Assembly (NCBI GenBank): GCA_012799425.1 | Contig: JAAZLF010000139.1 | Coordinates: forward strand, 1-6,377 | Reading direction: 5' to 3' | From: Actinomycetales bacterium | GTDB lineage: Bacteria; Actinomycetota; Actinomycetes; Actinomycetales; Dermabacteraceae | DNA length: 6,377 nucleotides | Part shown: piece by piece, positions 5,651-6,377 of the stretch | Layout: each line of letters begins with the position of its first letter | Numbering within the stretch: the first letter of the stretch is position 1 | Notes under the pieces: generated by a model | The model's input: the letters and a program-made list of their open reading frames with translations, nothing else | What the model was told of the DNA's origin: nothing | Databases searched by the model: none | Position numbers and translations under genes: made by a program

Positions 5651-6377
5651 ATGGCACTGGACCACGCGATCGTGATGGGCGGGGGGATGGCCGGGCTGCT
5701 CTCGGCAGCAGGCCTCGCCGGACAGTTCGAGCAGGTCACGATCATCGACCGCGACGAGCTGCGCACCGAGGGCGCCGAGGCGCTCGCCCCGCGCCGCGGC
5801 GTGCCCCACGGCGGGGTGGTCCATCGCCTGCTCGCCCTCGGCGAGAGGCGGATCGAGGATCTGCTGCCCGGCCTGCGCGAGGAGCTCCTCGCGGCGGGTG
5901 GCGAGGAGTGGATCCGGGACGCGCAGGAGCAGTCGCACGTGCAGGAGCAGGGGAGTCTCGCTCTGACCCGGCCGATGCTCGAGGGCGTGATCCGCCGCCG
6001 TGTGCTCGCCCTGCCGTCCGTGACGGCGCGCCAGGGTGCCGTGGCCGGGCTGCTCACCGAGGAGGAGGGGCGCCGGGTGAGCGGTGTCGCGGTGCGCGGC
6101 GGCGCCGCGGGCGAGCTGCACGGGGGTCTCGTGGTCGATGCGGCGGGCCGCAGCAGCCGGGCCGCCGGATGGGTCGAGGGCCTCGGCGCCGAGCGGCCCC
6201 GGGCGCTGTCCACCCGCGTCCATGTGGCCTACACCTGCCTGCGCCTGCACCTGCGCCAGGATGCCCTGCCCGAGGGGGTCCAGGATCTCGTGGTGCCCGC
6301 GACCGAGGAGCTCCCGCTCATGGTCGAGCTCGAGCCGTGCGGGAACGGCGAGCACATCCTCTCCGTCTCCGGCACCT
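5651..6377 (+). CDS. FAD-dependent monooxygenase-like oxidoreductase, 3' end missing
   Basis: This is the N-terminal 242 codons of a flavoprotein resembling the 2-polyprenyl-6-methoxyphenol hydroxylase/FAD monooxygenase group; the gene runs off the window. A Rossmann dinucleotide-binding start is visible: a beta strand (A-I-V-M), then G10-G-G-M-A-G15 and, after the helix, V-T-I-I-D-R at 35-40, whose acidic residue would bind the ribose. RPMLEGVIRRRV (around 115-126) fits the FAD-contacting helix of the family, and VVDAAGRSSR (around 162-171) is the conserved D-x-x-G segment near the flavin. AGGAGG (5639-5644) lies six bases before the ATG, an excellent ribosome binding site. It diverges from the GH43 gene and has no obvious link to arabinan use. 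The substrate cannot be told. Membership of a geranylgeranyl-reductase-like or halogenase-like branch is possible, since the C-terminal substrate domain is missing. Confidence 0.85.
   Translation, partial: MALDHAIVMGGGMAGLLSAAGLAGQFEQVTIIDRDELRTEGAEALAPRRGVPHGGVVHRLLALGERRIEDLLPGLREELLAAGGEEWIRDAQEQSHVQEQGSLALTRPMLEGVIRRRVLALPSVTARQGAVAGLLTEEEGRRVSGVAVRGGAAGELHGGLVVDAAGRSSRAAGWVEGLGAERPRALSTRVHVAYTCLRLHLRQDALPEGVQDLVVPATEELPLMVELEPCGNGEHILSVSGT

Noticed and set aside
5399..6355. Long minus-strand open frame continuing in frame upstream of the GH43 start, giving a possible 812-residue protein
   Set aside because: The extension is antisense to the flavoprotein gene, which has an excellent ribosome binding site and family motifs. 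The extra residues are low-complexity and would bury the Tat signal peptide in the middle of a protein; promoter and ribosome binding site also place the start at 5398.

Overview
The window is very GC-rich, with G or C at most third codon positions and clear GGAGG-type ribosome binding sites. With Tat signal peptides and a binding-protein-dependent sugar transporter that lacks its own ATPase, this points to an actinobacterium. A Micrococcales genus such as Brachybacterium would fit, but that is a guess from style, not a homology result.

Layout. Positions 1-479 are almost all non-coding: an ambiguous gene edge at 1-47, a strong stem-loop at 235-275, and a promoter at 364-392 with a LacI-type operator inside it. 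Then comes a co-directional set: a Tat/lipoprotein sugar-binding protein (480-1874) and two CUT1-type permeases (1948-2898 and 2895-3812, joined by an ATGA overlap). A 12-bp terminator hairpin (3833-3881) separates this operon from a convergent gene. That gene, on the minus strand at 3917-5398, encodes a secreted GH43 glycoside hydrolase of the endo-arabinanase type with a C-terminal GH43_C-like domain. Its 5' side (5399-5540) holds a long leader hairpin next to the ribosome binding site and a promoter with an operator. Diverging from it at 5651 is the start of an FAD-dependent monooxygenase-like gene, cut by the window end and apparently unrelated in function.

How it fits together. The GH43 enzyme should cut an alpha-L-arabinose-containing polysaccharide (arabinan or arabinoxylan side chains) outside the cell. 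The binding protein and permeases should import the resulting oligosaccharides, powered by an ATPase encoded elsewhere (in actinobacteria often a shared MsiK-type protein). The best non-coding observation is that the transporter promoter and the GH43 promoter are built alike: a -35 box, five bases, a 14-base operator identical at 12 positions, and a -10 box starting on its last two bases. Both are probably repressed by one LacI-family regulator that is not in this window, making this a small arabino-oligosaccharide regulon. I see no mobile element, CRISPR array, RNA gene or clearly new system; most of the window is a conventional carbohydrate-use locus.
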